Of a stretch of DNA of 64,000 nucleotides, positions 49,449-61,189 are shown piece by piece. Position 1 is the first letter of the stretch, and each line of letters begins with the position of its first letter. Position numbers and translations under genes: made by a program. The notes under the pieces are model-generated. The model saw only the letters and a list, made by a program, of their open reading frames with translations, did not search any database and was not told the origin of the DNA. The DNA lies in the NCBI GenBank assembly GCA_006176705.1, contig QRFJ01002286.1, positions 248,001 through 312,000 of the forward strand, written 5' to 3'. The DNA comes from Cocos nucifera. Taxonomy: Eukaryota; Streptophyta; Magnoliopsida; Arecales; Arecaceae.

Positions 49449-49655
49449 TTGAAAATTATAATTAATTCTATAAATAATTATAGTAATCAAACGATGCGCA
49501 ATATGGATCAAGAGAAATTTTGGATAGCATTTATCTTTCATTCTCCTTCCATGTGGGGAGAACTAAGAAAAATGCTGCCGAAATTTTTCTCGATCCATAT
49601 TGCACATCGTTTGATTATCTGTAATTACCTATAGAATTAATGCAATTTTTGAATG
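49449..49655. mobile_element. Palindromic MITE-like hairpin
   Basis: Two arms, about 49449-49545 and 49560-49655, are reverse complements over most of their length. For example 'aatcaaacgatgcgcaatat' at 49487 pairs with 'atattgcacatcgtttgatt' at 49597-49616, and 'attaattctat' at 49461 pairs with 'atagaattaat' ending at 49641. The whole piece would fold into one long stem. It lies at the front of the MULE coding remnant. Confidence 0.75.
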
Positions 49656-52454
49656 GAATAGGACCTAACTTTACCTATTAGTTGGTGATAGGATACATTT
49701 ATTATGTAAACCATTTTATCAAAATAATTATTAATACTAAATATATTGATTTTGATATTGTCATAGATTATTTGAGAAAAATGGCTAGTGCTCAGATTCA
49801 TTTACTACTATATTATGATGGCATAATAGAAAATGATGTAGATGGCATGCAGTATAGTCAGTCTGCAAGCCGAATAGTTAGATTATCTTCATCATTATCA
49901 CATCAAAAATTAATGGATCATTTATACAATGATATTCCTACAGACAGAGAAAAATATGAAATCAAATTAAGATAAAGAATTTTCTAATTTATCGAGATAG
50001 TTAATACAAAGTAAGTACATCTTAGTTCCAATTAATGACGATGAAGATGTCCAAGAAATGTTGATATTTTCTTTGAAATTTCTAGAATGCCAATATATTG
50101 AATTATATATTGAAAAGAAAAATATACCCTTTAATAAAAATACTACTCAAATGATGGTACCGAGGGTTAGATACTTTAGTGGGCTTTTAATCCAAGAGGA
50201 TAATGCTCCTGGACTTTCCTCATCTTTCTTAAGTCCTATGGTGCGAACAGTTGGTGCTGAGGCTATGTTTCCAGAATATTCTAATACTATTGGCCCTAGT
50301 TGTCCAATTATTCTAAGTCCTATTATTCTAAGTCCTATGGTGAGTTCTGCTATGGTGACTTTTTCTATGATGACTTCTCTTATGGTGAAAGTAGCAGTGA
50401 GTATGAGATATGACATTCAGATAGAGGATAATGATTGGTTAGCACTGAAATAAATTCTGATAACCGAGGTTTTGAGTTAGATGAGAATGAGGCTGAAGAA
50501 GAATAGCCTGATGAAGACAGTAACAATGATGAAAATAAAGATAGTGATCAGGATGATCAGCCCAATAATAATGTACAACCTAAAATTAGGATACATGAAC
50601 CCACATAATTTTTTAATGACTTAAATTTAGATCATGATGGTGCTATTAGTACTGGTCGAAGATTAAACTATGACTATCAGTTTTGAAACTCTTCGATGAC
50701 TGAATTTTTTATAGGTCTAATTTTTCAGAGCAAAGATGATCTAAAGAGAGCTGTGGATCTTTATCATATTTGAAAGTATCAGATATACAATATAGTCCAG
50801 TCACATTCAAAGTTGTGGTCCATACGATGTGCATCATCAAATAATAAACAAGAATATAAATGGAGGCTTCATACTGTATTGTCGAAAAAGTATGGATATT
50901 TTTAAATCACCAGATATGAGGGTTCTCACACTTATTTGTTTAGGGGGTTGAGTCGAGACCACAAATATGTCAGTGGAAGGATGATTGCCACATTAGTTTA
51001 GCATATTATTGAGAAAGATCTAGGTGTTAAAGTTGAAGCTATTGTGGTAACTGTTAATGAGCAATTTCAATATGTAGTGTCATATAGAAAAACATGGTTA
51101 GAAAAATAGAAGGCATTGGTTGATATTTATGGAGAATGAAAGCCGTCTTATACAAAATTATCCTATTATATGGCTACATTTCAAAATGCAAACCCAATAC
51201 TATTGTTTCATGAGATTTTTTTTCAATAGAAAATTTCAATGTGCAGATTTTAAATTATATTTTCTGGGCTTTCCAACAATCCATCCAGAATTTTAGGCAC
51301 TATCATCCTGTGATCAGCATCAATGGCACGCACTTATAAGAAAAGTTTAAAGGTAAGATGCTAATTGCAATAGGAGTTGATGTAGAGAATGAAATTTATC
51401 CCTTAGCATATGCAATTGTAGATGAAAAGATGACTGCTAGTTGGAGTTGATTTCTGCTTCAGCTCAGAACATATGTCGCACAAAATGTAAATGAAATTTG
51501 CCTAATTTCTGATAGAAATTTAGCTATATTGAATGCCATTGTAAATGAATCTATTAGATGGAGTCTGCCATGTGCTTATCACCAACACTGTTTAAAACAT
51601 GTCTGCAGTAATTTTAATACTCACTTTAAAAATGCATAGCTTAAAAGAGCAGTATGGCAAACAGGGAGCACTCATCAAGTTTGAAAGTTTGAATTTATCG
51701 TGGGCAGGATTAGGACAGTAAATGCAAAGGCTTAGAGTTGGCTATCTGAGTTAGAAAAAGAGAAGTGGACATTAGCACATGATGTCGGCATGCGCTATGG
51801 TGTTTTAACTATAAATTTGTCGGAGGTTTTTAACAGTATTTTATGAGGAGCTAGAAATATGTCTATTACTGCTTGTGTTCAAATGACATTTTACCATCTT
51901 GTAAAATACTTTAATACGAGACGTGCCCAAGCCCTAAGATATGTGCAAGAGAATCTAAATAATTTTTTTCTCCTCATGTTGTAATTAAGATTGTAGAAGA
52001 TCAAGTTAAAGCTAACCAGCATAGAATAATAGCATTAAATATCCAAAGAGGCATATATGAAGTGCTTACGAGGAGAGCAAGCGCAGAATTAAGAGGTGGA
52101 GATAATTCTCATACCATGACTTTAAATGAAAGAAAATATTCTTATGGAAAGTAGAGCATCAATAGATATCCCTATTCACATGTATTGGCTGTGTGCCAAG
52201 AAATTGCTGTACGTTTCAATGGATTTATGGATGACGCATATACAGTTACGGCATATATGAATGCTTGGAGTGGAAAGTTTTATCCATTAGCACATAAAGA
52301 CTACTGGATGTCAACAAATATGTTTACATATATTTTCGATCATCATCGTTTGAGACCTAGGCAGAAGGGCAAGCCAAAGTCAACAAGGCTGCAAAATGAA
52401 ATAGATGATAGGCAAATAAGAAGCAAGAATCATTATGGTATTCGTAAGGAATAG
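49640..52454 (+). pseudogene. Mutator-like (MULE) transposase, degenerate
   Basis: The N-terminal segment (49682-49975) has the IHLLLYYDGIIENDVDGMQY opening common in plant MULEs of the mobile-domain type. The DNA-binding region lies near 50710-50980 (SKDDLKRAVDLYHI, RGLSRDHKYVSGRMIATLV). The MULE transposase domain (PF10551) is at about 51300-51600 (ISDRNLAILNAI, LPCAYHQHCLKHV). A SWIM-like zinc-finger region lies near 52160-52270 (HVLAVCQEI, YTVTAYMNAWSGKFYPL). Stops and frameshifts are frequent. The enzyme would cut at the element's terminal inverted repeats, which I could not identify. Confidence 0.85.
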
Positions 52455-52707
52455 GGTCATGATTGCTGTCGCTGTCTTAGGTTACTTTCACACACATCAA
52501 CTTCAGGCAGTAGAAAAAATTAAAGACATCAACAGGGTCATGTATACCGTTCTATGTATTTTTGATTGTTGAACTATTCTATGTATTTTCGATAATCTAA
52601 CTCTTCTATGTATTTTAGAATTGTTATATTGTTATATATATTTTTGATAGTTGAAATATTATGTATTCTATGTACAGACTTATGCTATGTATGTCATTAT
52701 TTTAGAT
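52455..52707 (+). other. Intron-like spacer with short tandem repeat
   Basis: About five copies of 'ttctatgtattttngattgttgaac' lie between the transposase and mobile-domain segments. No coding signal. Confidence 0.5.
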
Positions 52708-53780
52708 TCATTAGTATATTATGGCTTACGATCCATGGCATCCGAACCTACGAGACCGCAGTGTTCTTACCTTGTAGGAGATGCATCGATCGCGGTCCAT
52801 ATTAGATGGCATTATAAGTATTTCATTTCTACTTTTATTATTTATATTTTTATAAATAGATTCTTATTAAAGTCATATACATGGTCTTATTATCTTATCA
52901 TATTGCAGGAGCTTAGACACCTCCACTTGCGACGAGCAAATGCAAACTTATGGAGGATGGAGGAAATCCCAAATAGAGTTATGGATTGATTACTTACGAT
53001 ATCTGAGATTTTATGGAGTATGTCATATTGGTAGGATATAGATGGATGTCGGACTTATTACCGCCTTACTTGAGAGATGGTGTCTAGAGACACGCATTTT
53101 ATCTTCCATTCGGTGAGGCGACGATCACATTACAGAATGCCAGTATGCTCACCGAACTTTCAGTTGATGGTGATGCAGTTATAGGATCAGATCTATAGCT
53201 TACCATTCTAGAGTGACAAGCTACATGTGGTCGGCTATTAGAATTTGTATCAGATATCCAGTTCTTCGATCATTCACGACTGAGGATAGAGTATTTAGAT
53301 GATCATTATCGATATTTTTATATTGGAGATGATGCACCAGAGGAGATGGTATGATAGTATGTTAGGGATCAGATACTACGATTGCTAGGAGGTGCTCTTT
53401 TGCTCGATACTTCATCTAACAAGGTAAAGTTGATATTTTTATCACTATTAGAAGATTTAGATTTTGCATGTAGATTTAGTTAGGATAGTGCAGTGTTAGC
53501 TTATTTGTACAGGACTACGTGCCATGGTTCATATCATGATTAGATAGAGATTGATGGTTATCTTGTTCTATTGTAGGTATATGGTATATAATTTTAACTT
53601 TCAACAATCTATTGTAGCTCTAATTAGAGATATCATATATAATTTTATTGGAATTGATAGATTTGAGCATGAAAGAGGATGCCGACTATCAGCCCACTAC
53701 AAAGATAGCTTTTGGAGATGCCACCAGTGCATCAAGATCTCGATGTTCCATTAAGACTAGATGCACCTTGGGGATATAGG
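52708..53780 (+). pseudogene. Plant mobile domain (PMD) segment, truncated
   Basis: The first exon-like part reads MASEPTRPQCSYLVGD (about 52731). After an intron ending near 52910, ELRHLHLRRANANLWRMEEI matches the start of a plant mobile domain (PF10536). Further PMD wording follows in broken frames: a rough ALLERWCLETRI near 53060-53095, and VHQDLDVPLRLDAPWGYR near 53725-53780. The sequence is cut at 53780 by the copia-type LTR. The PMD follows the MULE transposase on the same strand, as in known PMD-carrying MULEs. Confidence 0.65.
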
Positions 53781-54778
53781 TGTTAGATATATGTGTCCTA
53801 GAAGTCAGAATTGGCTGACACTTGTAATACACTTCTAGGGGCAAAATTATAATTTTGACTATAATCAATAAAATGGGTTATTTTCTATCACATATGTGTA
53901 TTTAGTGTCTGTGATACATCCTTTGAGTTAATGATAATGATAATTCATATTTTCAAGAGTTGAAAATTTAAAACATGAATAATCATTATTAACTCATAAA
54001 ATGCTTCCGACCATAGGATCATCATGAGGATGGTGATTGATCTGAAAGATTGGTGTACAATCGCTTCTCTTTAGTAGATGAGTCTTGAGTCTATAATGTG
54101 GAGACACCAGAGTGAGAGTACAGGTACTCATTAGAGAACGAGGGCATTGAGCGTGACCACCTCGAGTAGTCATTAGAAAGTCTACCTTCTCATCAATGAC
54201 TGACTCGATGCTGCAGTGGTGTGTCTGATTCTTTGATCTGAGGTGCATCGGCAGTTCACCTTGAGGGTGTTATAGTTTGACTACACCATAACTCGATCTC
54301 CTAGCCATTCAGAATCCTGAGGTGTATGTTGGCTATAGCATATTCATTGTAGGAACTAGATTGCATCAAGATGGAATCTATCTACCTCAATGGTAGAGGA
54401 GCAGCCCTATGATGATCATGAGAATCAAGTCCAGAAGCCCATGGCCATGGCAGAGTGAAATAATAGAAAGAGTTTCTATTTAGGTTTTCACATCAGACTT
54501 GAATCGAATGATTACATCATATGACAGAAACTAGGGTTTGATGAGTTCACCTTAACCCTAATCTGATCGGGGCTCAAGATAGAAGAACTTAATCACACAG
54601 ATAGCTGCACCAAGAGGTTCGCATTCAGCTCTGATGGGTTGCCACCATATATTGCTAGGTGTCACTGATGGATTTTGGGAGCAATTAGAATAATTTAGAT
54701 GATCTATCATTCTAGCTGTTCGAATCAAAATAGTTCTGATCCATCGAAAGGAGTTTCGATAATGTCGATGATAGAGAT
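53781..54778 (+). repeat. Outer copia-type LTR segment, left arm
   Basis: It starts TGTTAGATATATGTGTCCTA and runs 998 bp to the start of the gag-only element. It is the reverse complement, at roughly 95% identity where I compared them, of 62413-63405. Typical LTR wording includes 'ttatagtcaaaattataa'-type AT text and 'tcacatatgtgtatttagtg'. Confidence 0.8.
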
Positions 54779-55584
54779 TATTGGGGATAAATCCTGCTCC
54801 CACCAAAGTTCAATCAGATGCTCAGCCGACAATGCAACCGGTAGTCACGAAAAAGCTTCAACGAACGAGCCTTAGCCGAGCTCCTTAGCGGCCGAGGTCC
54901 TTGTGGACTCCTTCAGCGGTCAGACTTCTACGAAAGTCAGACTCCTTACAGACTCCTCCAGCGGTCGGACTTCTACGAAAGTCGGACTTCTTGTGGACTC
55001 CTCCAACGGATGGGCTTCTACGAAATTCAGACTCTTTGTGGACTCCTCCAACAGCCGGACTTCTACGGAAGTCGAACTCCTTACGGACTCCTCCAATGGT
55101 CAAACTTCACAGTGGCCTAACTTCTACGAAAGTCAAACTTCTTACAGACTATTGACGGATTCCTACAGGCGATCCACTACTAAATGGTTACACGACAATA
55201 ACAATTGGTATTTATCAAGTCAATAACGATCGACATTTATCAAGTCAATAACAATCGGTATTTATCAAGTCAATAACGATCAGCATTGATCAGGATAGTT
55301 ACGACAATCATTAATCAAGGTAGTTACAATAAGCTCCGTCTATAAAAAGGATCCTCCAGATACGCTTACATCAGGTTCTAAAACTCTTCTTCCTTCTTGA
55401 AACTCTACCGAACTCCACACTGAGCACTCCATTTCTATTGGCCAGAGCTAACTTGAACATCGGAGGGTCCTACCGGAGCCACCCCCATCGACTCTAGACG
55501 GAACGTTATTTTGTAGATCATGATGGCGACCTCATCCTTCTCCACTTCAGTTCAATCTGACATCAATCAGTTTCTACACCAATA
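54779..55584 (+). repeat. 5' LTR of left-arm gag-only element
   Basis: 806 bp. The ends are TA...TA instead of TG...CA. The interior (54900-55140) has four or five copies of a ~57-bp unit around 'cggacttctacgaaagtcggacttcttgtggactcctccaa'. Confidence 0.85.
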
Positions 55585-55708
55585 GATTTGGTGCTAGAGG
55601 AAGGGCCCCTCTGTTCTTGAGGTTTCCTCGATCTTAAAGGAGTGCTCAACGACGATCTCTCTCCAGAGATCTTCCTCTTTCCTCTTCAGAGTTCTTTCCT
55701 AAGAGAAG

Positions 55709-56767
55709 ATGCCTCCTAGGAGAGCTTCGACCCGACGATCAACAGCCTCCATGGCCCGATCCCACTCAGATCCGTTTGCTCCTACTCCAGCCCCGGCAAC
55801 CCAAGGTCCATCTGTAGCTGCGGTGGATGCAAAGCAGTTCAACCTGCTCGTCCAGTAGGTTCGTGGCCTCATGGAGGCAATGCAGATGGTGCAGGCCATA
55901 CACCAGCAGGCTCCGGCATTGGCTCAACCGATGCGGAATTCTCCAGAGCCCCGTGGTCCGGTCCAGGAATTGCCGACTTGGGCTATCCGACCTCCGATCC
56001 CCGGAAGGGAGAAACAGAGGAGGGAAGGCCCCTGCTCGGACTATGACTCGACTCAGGGGGAAGCTTTGCACCCATTCTACTAGAAAATCTTGGAGATCAA
56101 AGACCGTGAAGATCTCTTGAATCAAAGGCTCTTAGAAATGAGCCAACGGATCGAAGAACTCCATCACAATCCCTCCTCTCATGGTAATGATATTTGTGCT
56201 GACCCTCTCTTTTCGCAGAAAATTATGTAGAAATCAATTCTGCCGAACTTTAAGCTCCCACAGTTTGAGAGTTATGATAGGACCATCGATCCAATCGACC
56301 CTCTAAAAGCCTTCCAGATGATGATGTTGCTCCATGGTGCATCAGATGCTATTTTGTGCCGGGCTTTCCCCTCGACCCTTAAGAGAGCCGTCAGGAACTG
56401 GTACTCGGTGCTTAAGCTGAGTACCATCTTATCGCTTGATCAGATGAGCCAGCAGTTTGCAGTCCACTTTGTCAGTAGTCGGCATCCATGCCGAAGTTTA
56501 GATTCCTTGATGAATGTCAAGCAGAAGCAAGGAGAATCCATCCGGACTTATGTCACCCGGTTTAATGCTGCAGCATTGGAGGTCCGAAACCTAGACCAGT
56601 CCATTGTGATGGCTGCGCTCAAGGATGGCCTTCAAAAGAACGACTTGCTATTCTCCCTGAAAAAGAAATATCCTAAGAATTTTGCTGACATGCTAGCTCG
56701 GGCTGAAGATTATGCCCGGACTGAGGAGGCCTTCAAAACCAAGGATGATGAAGCCGATGGCGAGTGA
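55709..56767 (+). pseudogene. Gag with Retrotrans_gag domain
   Basis: The ATG at 55709 opens MPPRRASTRRSTAS and reaches an in-frame TAG near 55857. A second TAG interrupts near 56080 and another at 56230. From about 56240 to 56767 the frame reads through the capsid domain PF03732: FKLPQFESYDRTIDPIDPLK, CRAFPSTLKRAVRNWYSVL, QFAVHFVSSR, SLMNVKQKQGESIRTYVTRF, MAALKDGLQ, and FADMLARAEDYARTEEAF. Gag coats the element RNA in virus-like particles. This is the best gag of the family in the window, with few lesions. No pol follows it. Confidence 0.9.
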
Positions 56768-57180
56768 CAGATCGGCGAGCCGGGTAAGCCCGCAGAAGTA
56801 GGGAAGCCGAGTAAAGTTCGGCCGCATTCTCGAACTCCTTCTGGGTGCAGGTGAGCCCGAACTCCCCTTTGGGCCTGGAGGCGGGGAAGCCCCGATGGAA
56901 GGACACACCGAGGTTCTTTTCAACATCGAGGTTCTCTCCAGCACCGAGGTTCTCCTAACAATAGTCCCTCTGAATTAGGAATGTCCGTATGAAATGGTGG
57001 AGGTCGTCCGGCCTGAAACATATCGCCTGAAAGAGCTTGGAAGAATAATGCTTCCTCGATCTTGGAACTCAGAAAATCTGAGGATGTATTACCAGTAAAC
57101 TGCCTTTAATAAGACTCCTTCGTTCAGCATTATTATTTTCTAATGCAAGAATTACATGATGACAGGAGAAAAATGAGCGA
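56768..57180 (+). other. Post-capsid part of gag-only element
   Basis: GC-rich text with 'gttcgg' motifs and no clear protein domain. It is shorter than the corresponding stretch in the right arm (58930-61200), so the left copy is deleted or the right one expanded. Confidence 0.5.
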
Positions 57181-57669
57181 AAGTGGTCTGTTAGGAATAA
57201 GAGGAGAATCTCGTCCTAACATGAGCAAAGTCGAAGACCTTGTTCACTTTAGACGAGATGGAGAGAGAGGTCCTGACAACGGTCCTTATGTGCCCCCATA
57301 GCCCATTAGGAACAGGAGGAGAACCTCATCCTAATGCGAGCAAAGTCAAAGGCCTCATTCACTTTAGACAAGATGGGGAGAGAGGCCTGATAATGGTCCT
57401 TACATGCTCCCACAGTCCATTAGGAATAGGAGAAGAACCTCGTCCTAACGCGAGCAAAGTCAAAGCCTCATTCACTTTAGATGAGATGGGGGGAGAGACC
57501 CTGACAATAGTCCTTATGTGCCCCCATAGCTCGTTAGAAATAGGAGGAAACTTCGTTCTAACGCGAGCAAAGTCGAAGGCCTCGTTCACTTTAGATGAGA
57601 TGGGGGAGAGGCCCTGACAACGGTCTTATGTACCCCCATAATCCGTTAGGAATAGGAGGAGAACCTCGG
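57181..57669 (+). repeat. ~115-bp tandem repeat, left side of gap
   Basis: Four full units start near 57228, 57342, 57457 and 57570, each with 'gcgagcaaagtcgaaggcct', 'ttcactttagatgagatgg' and 'gttaggaataggaggagaac'. The array runs into the gap. The same unit, reversed, starts the right side at 58370. Confidence 0.9.
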
Positions 57670-58369
57670 NNNNNNNNNNNNNNNNNNNNNNNNNNNNNNN
57701 NNNNNNNNNNNNNNNNNNNNNNNNNNNNNNNNNNNNNNNNNNNNNNNNNNNNNNNNNNNNNNNNNNNNNNNNNNNNNNNNNNNNNNNNNNNNNNNNNNNN
57801 NNNNNNNNNNNNNNNNNNNNNNNNNNNNNNNNNNNNNNNNNNNNNNNNNNNNNNNNNNNNNNNNNNNNNNNNNNNNNNNNNNNNNNNNNNNNNNNNNNNN
57901 NNNNNNNNNNNNNNNNNNNNNNNNNNNNNNNNNNNNNNNNNNNNNNNNNNNNNNNNNNNNNNNNNNNNNNNNNNNNNNNNNNNNNNNNNNNNNNNNNNNN
58001 NNNNNNNNNNNNNNNNNNNNNNNNNNNNNNNNNNNNNNNNNNNNNNNNNNNNNNNNNNNNNNNNNNNNNNNNNNNNNNNNNNNNNNNNNNNNNNNNNNNN
58101 NNNNNNNNNNNNNNNNNNNNNNNNNNNNNNNNNNNNNNNNNNNNNNNNNNNNNNNNNNNNNNNNNNNNNNNNNNNNNNNNNNNNNNNNNNNNNNNNNNNN
58201 NNNNNNNNNNNNNNNNNNNNNNNNNNNNNNNNNNNNNNNNNNNNNNNNNNNNNNNNNNNNNNNNNNNNNNNNNNNNNNNNNNNNNNNNNNNNNNNNNNNN
58301 NNNNNNNNNNNNNNNNNNNNNNNNNNNNNNNNNNNNNNNNNNNNNNNNNNNNNNNNNNNNNNNNNNNNN
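57670..58369. other. Assembly gap (700 N)
   Basis: Exactly 700 unknown bases. Both edges are the same tandem repeat in opposite orientation, which would make the gap hard to assemble. Confidence 0.99.
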
Positions 58370-58925
58370 AACGAGGCCTTCGATTTGCTCGCGTTAGGAC
58401 AGGTCTTCCTCCTATTCCTACGGGCTGTGGGGGCACATGCGGACCATCGTCCGAGCTCTCCCCTTCTCGTCTAAAAGAGTGAAATTAGGCGAGGTCTTCC
58501 TCCTATTCCTAACGGACTGTGGGGGCACATCATGCGGACCGTCGTCCGAGCCTCTCCCCCATCTCGTCTAAGGTGAACGAGGCTTCGACTTGCTCGCGTT
58601 AGGACAGGTCTTCCTCCTTTCCTAACGGGCTGTGGGGGCACATCATGCGGACCGTCGTCCGAGCCTCTCCCCCATCTCGTCTAAGGTGAAGAGGCCTTGA
58701 CTTTGCTCGCATTAGACGAGGTATTCCTCCTATTCCTAATGGGCTGTGGGGGACATCAGCGGACCGGTCTCTCCGTCCGTGTTCCTTAAGACGAGGTCTT
58801 CCTCCTATTCCTAAGGGCTTGTGGGGGCACATGCGGACCGTCGTCCGCTCTCTCCCATTTCATCTAAGGGAACGAGGCCTTTGACTTTGCTCGCATAGGA
58901 CGTTTCCTCCTGTTCCTATATTGGC
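58370..58925 (-). repeat. Tandem repeat, right side of gap
   Basis: Reverse-complement version of the left array, with 'gttaggacaggtcttcctcct', 'gggctgtgggggcacat' and 'gaccgtcgtccgagcctctc' in about five uneven units. Several single-base losses look like either decay or low-quality sequence. Confidence 0.88.
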
Positions 58926-59737
58926 TGCTCCTTCGCTGTCATCGTACAGTTTTTGCATCCAGAAATAGATTATCGGAAGGAAGAATGTTACCGAAGGCAA
59001 ATTACGGGCAGCACATCCTCGTTTCAGGGTCGTCGGGGCGTTCTTCCTCTGAGTTTCCTCGGGCAGTAAGTCCCGTCCAGACGACCTCCTCTATCTCATG
59101 CTGGCCTCTTTCATTTGGAGCGTGCTTCTCATTGGTTTTGCCGCTGGGCGGTGACGAATCGCCGATGTATTTAGCCCCTCCTCTGGGGTAACGTTGATGA
59201 CGCCGTGAGGTGGCCGACCTTGTAGTTTCCAGCTACGGTAGCGCTCTTAGCCGATCTTCTCCTGCTTCAGGCTGGCGTTGAAGGAATTTACCCCGCCGAG
59301 CACTTTAATCTCATCTTGGAGCTGAATGTATTCCTCAGTGTTTGTGGCCGTAGTCACGATGCTAGGGGAATTACTTGCTTAGATCGTGCAGGTTTTGGGA
59401 GGCCATGGTGCTTCAGGTCTTGACGGCTGGCTCTTAACTTCGCTGAGAATTTGAGTTAGAGTAGCGGGGCGTAGTTGCGGAACCTTTCGGGAGGAGGGCT
59501 TCTTCGCGCCCTTCCATCGGGGCTTTCTTGGTGGCGAGCTCGAGGTAAAGTTCGGCCTCACCTGAGATGGGGTGGTCGTGGATGCGGCCGAGCTTGCAAA
59601 ACCTTCCATGGGAATTCCTTGGAAAAGTTCGGATCTTGTGCTGTGGAGGTCGTAAACGCGGCCGAACTTCATTCTGCGGGAGAACTTTGTTCCACCCTTG
59701 TTTGCGCTTAATTTGATGGTGAGCTTCAAACGGAAGT
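58926..59737 (-). other. Internal sequence of right-arm element with gag relic
   Basis: It parallels 7850-8540 of the element at 5685-10159, including the 'gtcatcgtacagtttttgcatccagaaa' stretch near 58940 and the post-capsid gag segment near 59290-59400. No open frame is preserved. Confidence 0.6.
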
Positions 59738-61130
59738 TCGGCCTCACTTAAGCCGAACTACATTCCAATGACGAGCTTCTGATGGGAGTTCGGCCCTGCT
59801 TCAGCCGAACTTCATTTCGATGATGTACGAGGAGTACGAACTCGCTTGCGCGGAGCTTTGTTCCGCTTTTCCGCAAAACCTTCCGCGGGAGAACTTCATG
59901 CTTCTTTGTCCGGACTTCCTTGCTTGCAGAGAGGGGGTTGGCTTTGCTTGCCCGAACTTCATTGCACCTTCCGTGAATTCTTTGCAGGGGCTTCCTTGCT
60001 GACGTACATGAGGGGGAAGTTCGGCCTCGCTCGCCCTCGGGTGGTCTCGAGCGCGGCCTAACTTCATTGCACCTCCCGTGAATTCTTTCTAGAGATGACA
60101 TATTCGAGCGGAGGAGTTCGGCCTTACTTAAAGCGAACTTCACTTTATGGTGAGCTTCAAAGGGAAGTTCGGCCTCACTTGAGCCGAACTTCATTCCAAT
60201 AATGAGCTTTTCGAGGGGAGTTCGGCTTTACTTCCGCTGAAGTTTATTCCGATGAGTAGCTGTGCAGCTCGGCCTCACTTTATGCCGAACTTCATTCTGC
60301 GGGAGAACTTTGTTCCGTCCTTGCTTAGGCCGAACTTAACTTTATGGCGACTACGGAAGTTCGATCTCACTTGAGCCGAACTTCGCTCCACTTTTCTGCG
60401 AAAGCTTCTGCGGGAGGACTTCATGGAGCTTGGCTTTTCTGGCGTCGGATTTCATTCCGAATCTTCATTCCGATTTCCCGCGAGATTCTTCCATGGTAGA
60501 ACTTCCTGCTTCTTTGTCGGAGCTTCCTCGATGATGAGCCTCGAGGTCGTAGACGTGGCCGAACTTCATTCCGCCTCATTGCAAATGGGGGAACTTCATC
60601 CTTCATTACCCGAACTCTCTTGACGATGGGCTCAAGTGGAGCTTGGCTTTGCTTTAGCTATCGAACTTCACTCCGCCTCCAAAGAATTCTTTGCAGCAGG
60701 TTTCGTAGATGACATACTCGAGATGGGGGAGTTCGGCCTGACTTGAGCGATGAGAGCCTCAAGGGAAAGTTCGGCTTCTCTTTCGCCAAACTTCATTGAT
60801 CAGGAGCGAAAGTTCGGCTTCCCTTCCGCCGAACTTCATTCGGATGATGAGCTGCGGTTTTCGGCCTCACTTATGCCGAACTTCATTCCGTGGGAGAACT
60901 TCCGCCCTTGCTTGCGCCGAACTTCACTGGATTGTGAGCTTCGAAGGAGAGAGTTCGGTTTCACTTCCGCCGAACTTTATTCCGATGATGAGCTTCGAGG
61001 GGAGTTCGGCTTCGCTTACGCCGAACTTTATTGATGATCTTCGAGGGGGAGTTCGGCTTCTCTTCCGCCGAACTTCATTGATGATCTTCGAGGGGGATTT
61101 CGGCTTCTCTTCCGCCGAACTTCGTTCCAG
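59738..61130 (-). repeat. Minisatellite of GTTCGGC...GCCGAAC stem-loops
   Basis: At least 13 diverged units each contain GTTCGGC, an 8-12 base loop, and GCCGAAC, followed by 'ttcattccgatgatgagctt'-type spacer. Clear examples lie at about 59738, 59790, 60163, 60267, 60810, 60855, 60950, 61003, 61048 and 61096. The element at 5685-10159 has only two or three weaker units (8535-8700). Confidence 0.85.
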
Positions 61131-61189
61131 TCTTCTTGTGAAATTTTCTGCGGAAGAACTTCTGCTCTCCATTTCTCCTTCCTAAGAGC

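Larger units (their letters stand above)
54779..57669 (+). mobile_element. Gag-only gypsy element, left arm (to gap)
   Basis: Same family as 5685-10159. The 5' LTR is 54779-55584 (TATTGGGG...CCAATA), followed by a gatt-TGGTGCTAGAGGAAGGG primer site at 55585-55606. Gag is at 55709-56767, followed by unassigned sequence and a tandem array that enters the N gap. No 3' LTR is present on this side. Confidence 0.85.

Noticed and set aside
57591..58482. Long open frames of about 280-295 codons across the gap
   Set aside because: They consist almost entirely of unknown residues translated from N; only the tandem repeat edges are real.
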